Assembly (NCBI GenBank): GCA_014526335.1
Contig: JACTAT010000290.1
Location: forward strand, 477,203-541,202
Reading direction: 5' to 3'
Source: Chrysaora quinquecirrha
Lineage: Eukaryota > Cnidaria > Scyphozoa > Semaeostomeae > Pelagiidae
DNA length: 64,000 nt
Shown in pieces: positions 62,358 through 64,000 of this stretch. Both the position numbers and the translations under genes were made by a program. The notes beneath the pieces were generated by a model. The model had not been told where the DNA came from. It made no database searches and saw only the letters and a list, made by a program, of their open reading frames with translations. Positions within the stretch are counted from its first letter, which is position 1. Every line of letters begins with the position of its first letter.

Positions 62358-63826
62358 AGCACGTTCTAAATGGGACTAGTCCTTCATTCTAAAATTTAGA
62401 ATGTGGGATGCACTCTATGTCAGATGATCATCTAACACATCTGATGATTTAGAATATGGGCAGTAACACATTTTCTAAACATCCTGCTAATTTTCACATC
62501 ACACGTGTTTTCCCCTGCTGTTACCAAGTCAACCGGCGCGAAATTATGAAAACAAAAACATTCGCCTAATCGACCGACGCTTGTACAATGCTTGCGCTTG
62601 TTGTCTGTCTCTGCCTTGGAAACTCGAAGCTTTAAACTTGTTGATCGGAGAATTGCCTTGCCTGCAATCCTAGTTATCATCCAGAAGAACAGAGGAATAT
62701 CTTGAAGGTAATTTTCAATTATGATTTACGTTCTCTTCTGTTTTAAGAGTGTGAAAAGAGATAACTATCTATAAGAAGTCGGTCGCGTGGCCTAGGCCTT
62801 TCTATGCCTGGCCCTGGTCTAACATTGATAACACACATGTTCCTCTCATACTATCAAAATTTCACTATCTTATGCTAACATTGATATCTTTTGATAAATT
62901 TCACTATCTTATGTAAAATTTGTTTAATTGCTTTGTTTTACGTTTCCTAATGCTTTTAAGTAGTTTAGTGGTGATAAACGCTATTAATATCTGCTTTCTG
63001 TTGCGTTTTTAAAAATTACGTTGTTTTACGTTTGAAAAATTACTCTGTTTTACGTTTTACGTTTGAAAATTACTTTGTTTTACGTTTCCTAATGCTTGAC
63101 AGTATCTAAGTGGCGATAAACGCTATTAATATCCGTCTTCTGTTGCATTTTGAAAAATTATCAATGTTATCCTCCTTATCAATGTTACCCGAGTTGACGG
63201 TACATTGGTGGCACAGTGTATCCTTCTTTAAAAATTGGTTTTCCACGTAGACCTTACGAAGCTTTTCTCTCAATCTCTCCCAAGATCTTTCCTCTCTCAT
63301 TTTTCGTGCTCTATAAGCAATGATTGCACCAGTTCCATCATCATCATGCACGTCAAGTTCTTGACTTAGGCCAAGAGATTGCATCGAATATGATGTATTA
63401 GTGGCGACCACTGAACTGCGAATGCTGTTGCTGTTATCAATTTCCACAACAGGAGGGATTCCTGTTGAGCTACACGAGCGAATCACCAGCTTCTTGGTTT
63501 TTGAAATACCTGGCCCACGGATCTTTATCGTTCGCTTGAAGCGGTGAAACCGATTAGGCCGTGGGGCCATTTTTCATTTCACCAACGTCACGACCTCTGT
63601 GTTGCTGTGTTTGATTTTCGATCGGCGAAGAATGAGAAGGAGCTGGCGGTTGTCATGGAAATCATTAGCTAAACACGTGGTGTAGCGGGATGTTTAAAAT
63701 TGATTTAGAACATGTGTTACTGCCCATATTCTAAATCATCAGATGTGTTAGATGATCATCTGACATAGAGTGCATCCCACATTCAAAATTTTAGAATGAA
63801 GGACTAGTCCCATTTAGAACGTGCGA
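62358..63826. mobile_element. TIR element with internal ORF
   Basis: Ends are inverted repeats of about 118 bases: CACGTTCTAAATGGGACTAG, then TTAGAATG.GGGATGCA and ATGATCATCTAACACATCTG. One ORF lies inside near the right end. No clear target duplication. Confidence 0.75.
63106..63570 (-). CDS. Element-encoded protein, N-terminal type, possibly KDZ (Zisupton-like)
   Basis: 154 codons beginning MAPRPNRFHRFKRTIKIRGP, basic; then a low-complexity middle (IPPVVEIDNSNS), an acidic DVHDDDGTG, and a charged helix (AYRARKMREERSWERLREKL) followed by CHQC. Basic start, helix with W..+R.KL and a Cys pair resemble the N-terminal part of KDZ/Zisupton-type transposases before their cysteine cluster. It then ends in unrelated sequence, with the transposase core absent. 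The family call is from memory of the general pattern and tentative. Confidence 0.4.
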   Translation of the reverse strand: MAPRPNRFHRFKRTIKIRGPGISKTKKLVIRSCSSTGIPPVVEIDNSNSIRSSVVATNTSYSMQSLGLSQELDVHDDDGTGAIIAYRARKMREERSWERLREKLRKVYVENQFLKKDTLCHQCTVNSGNIDKEDNIDNFSKCNRRRILIAFIAT

Positions 63827-63847
63827 CACGGGTGTCGCATTATGAAA

Positions 63848-63960
63848 ACTGTAAATATGTTGAATCGCCAGACAAACTCGCGAAGGAAGCAAATTTAACC
63901 CAGAGGCAAATTCTCAAATGGTTCGAGAATCGAAGATAGAAAGAAAAACAAAAATAAACT
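63848..63960 (+). pseudogene. Homeobox fragment (helices 2-3)
   Basis: The frame reads YENCKYVESPDKLAKEANLT, then QRQILKWFENRR, a TAG, and KEKQK. This is the homeodomain loop, helix 2 (LAKEANLT) and recognition helix 3 with invariant W, F, N and R (WFENRR). The TAG right after ENRR lies within helix 3, so as it stands the domain is cut short. The sequence runs on to the window end. The first half of the domain is missing here; the piece left of the TIR element may be related. Confidence 0.7.
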
Positions 63961-64000
63961 AATGGTAAAATCCAAATGCATTAATCAGGGCATCTTAGTA

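Noticed and set aside
1..64000. CRISPR arrays, bacterial operons, rRNA genes
   Set aside because: Nothing of the kind is seen; introns and animal mobile elements show that this is metazoan nuclear DNA.

Overview
This window is animal (metazoan) nuclear DNA. It is AT-rich and gene-poor. Its genes are split by introns with GT/AG borders, and it carries a kringle-type extracellular gene, Gly-X-Y (collagen-like) exons, a homeobox fragment, a GPCR-like pseudogene and many animal-type mobile elements (Penelope-like, LINE, Polinton-type DNA polymerase, hAT/Harbinger-like, many MITEs). The mix fits a cnidarian or another early-branching marine invertebrate. I cannot fix the species from sequence alone.

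Main gene. About 19 exons on the minus strand, from a signal-peptide exon at 48.8 kb down to a second kringle exon at 2.0-2.3 kb, appear to form one roughly 47-kb gene. I assembled it from open frames with matching GT/AG borders and intron phases; three joins are still unresolved. In order it encodes a signal peptide, an acidic linker, kringle 1, two short modules, a glycine-rich/collagen-like region, a long charged helical region with one hydrophobic hairpin, a beta-like module and kringle 2. I recognise no family with this order. Two in-frame TAA codons (26365-26367 and 8085-8087) mean it may be decaying.

Introns. They are packed with mobile DNA: Penelope-like fragments (0.9, 5.5-7.1, 13.5-14.2/17.1 kb), a 2.9-kb transposon with 1.25-kb inverted arms (14.19-17.13 kb), a minisatellite around one exon (18.4-19.9 kb), LINE pieces, hairpin elements (22.5, 23.3-24.4 kb), MITEs with readable target duplications (27.2, 28.6 kb), a fold-back element (33.3-36.2 kb), a 5'-truncated LINE (40.4-42.7 kb) and a truncated Polinton-type polymerase gene (44.3-47.1 kb). 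That polymerase gene sits directly behind four dense heat-shock-element arrays, a TATA box and an initiator. A 500-base N gap lies at 47.58-48.08 kb.

Right part (49.8-62.0 kb). The region between the minus-strand kringle gene and a plus-strand GPCR-like pseudogene (61.16-62.0 kb) is repeated several times. Each unit carries a minus-strand TATA-like box and a splice donor matching a 5'-UTR exon, plus the 5' end of the GPCR-like gene. A Penelope-like element and two TIR elements have inserted into the array. At the right edge a 1.5-kb TIR element separates pieces of homeobox sequence.
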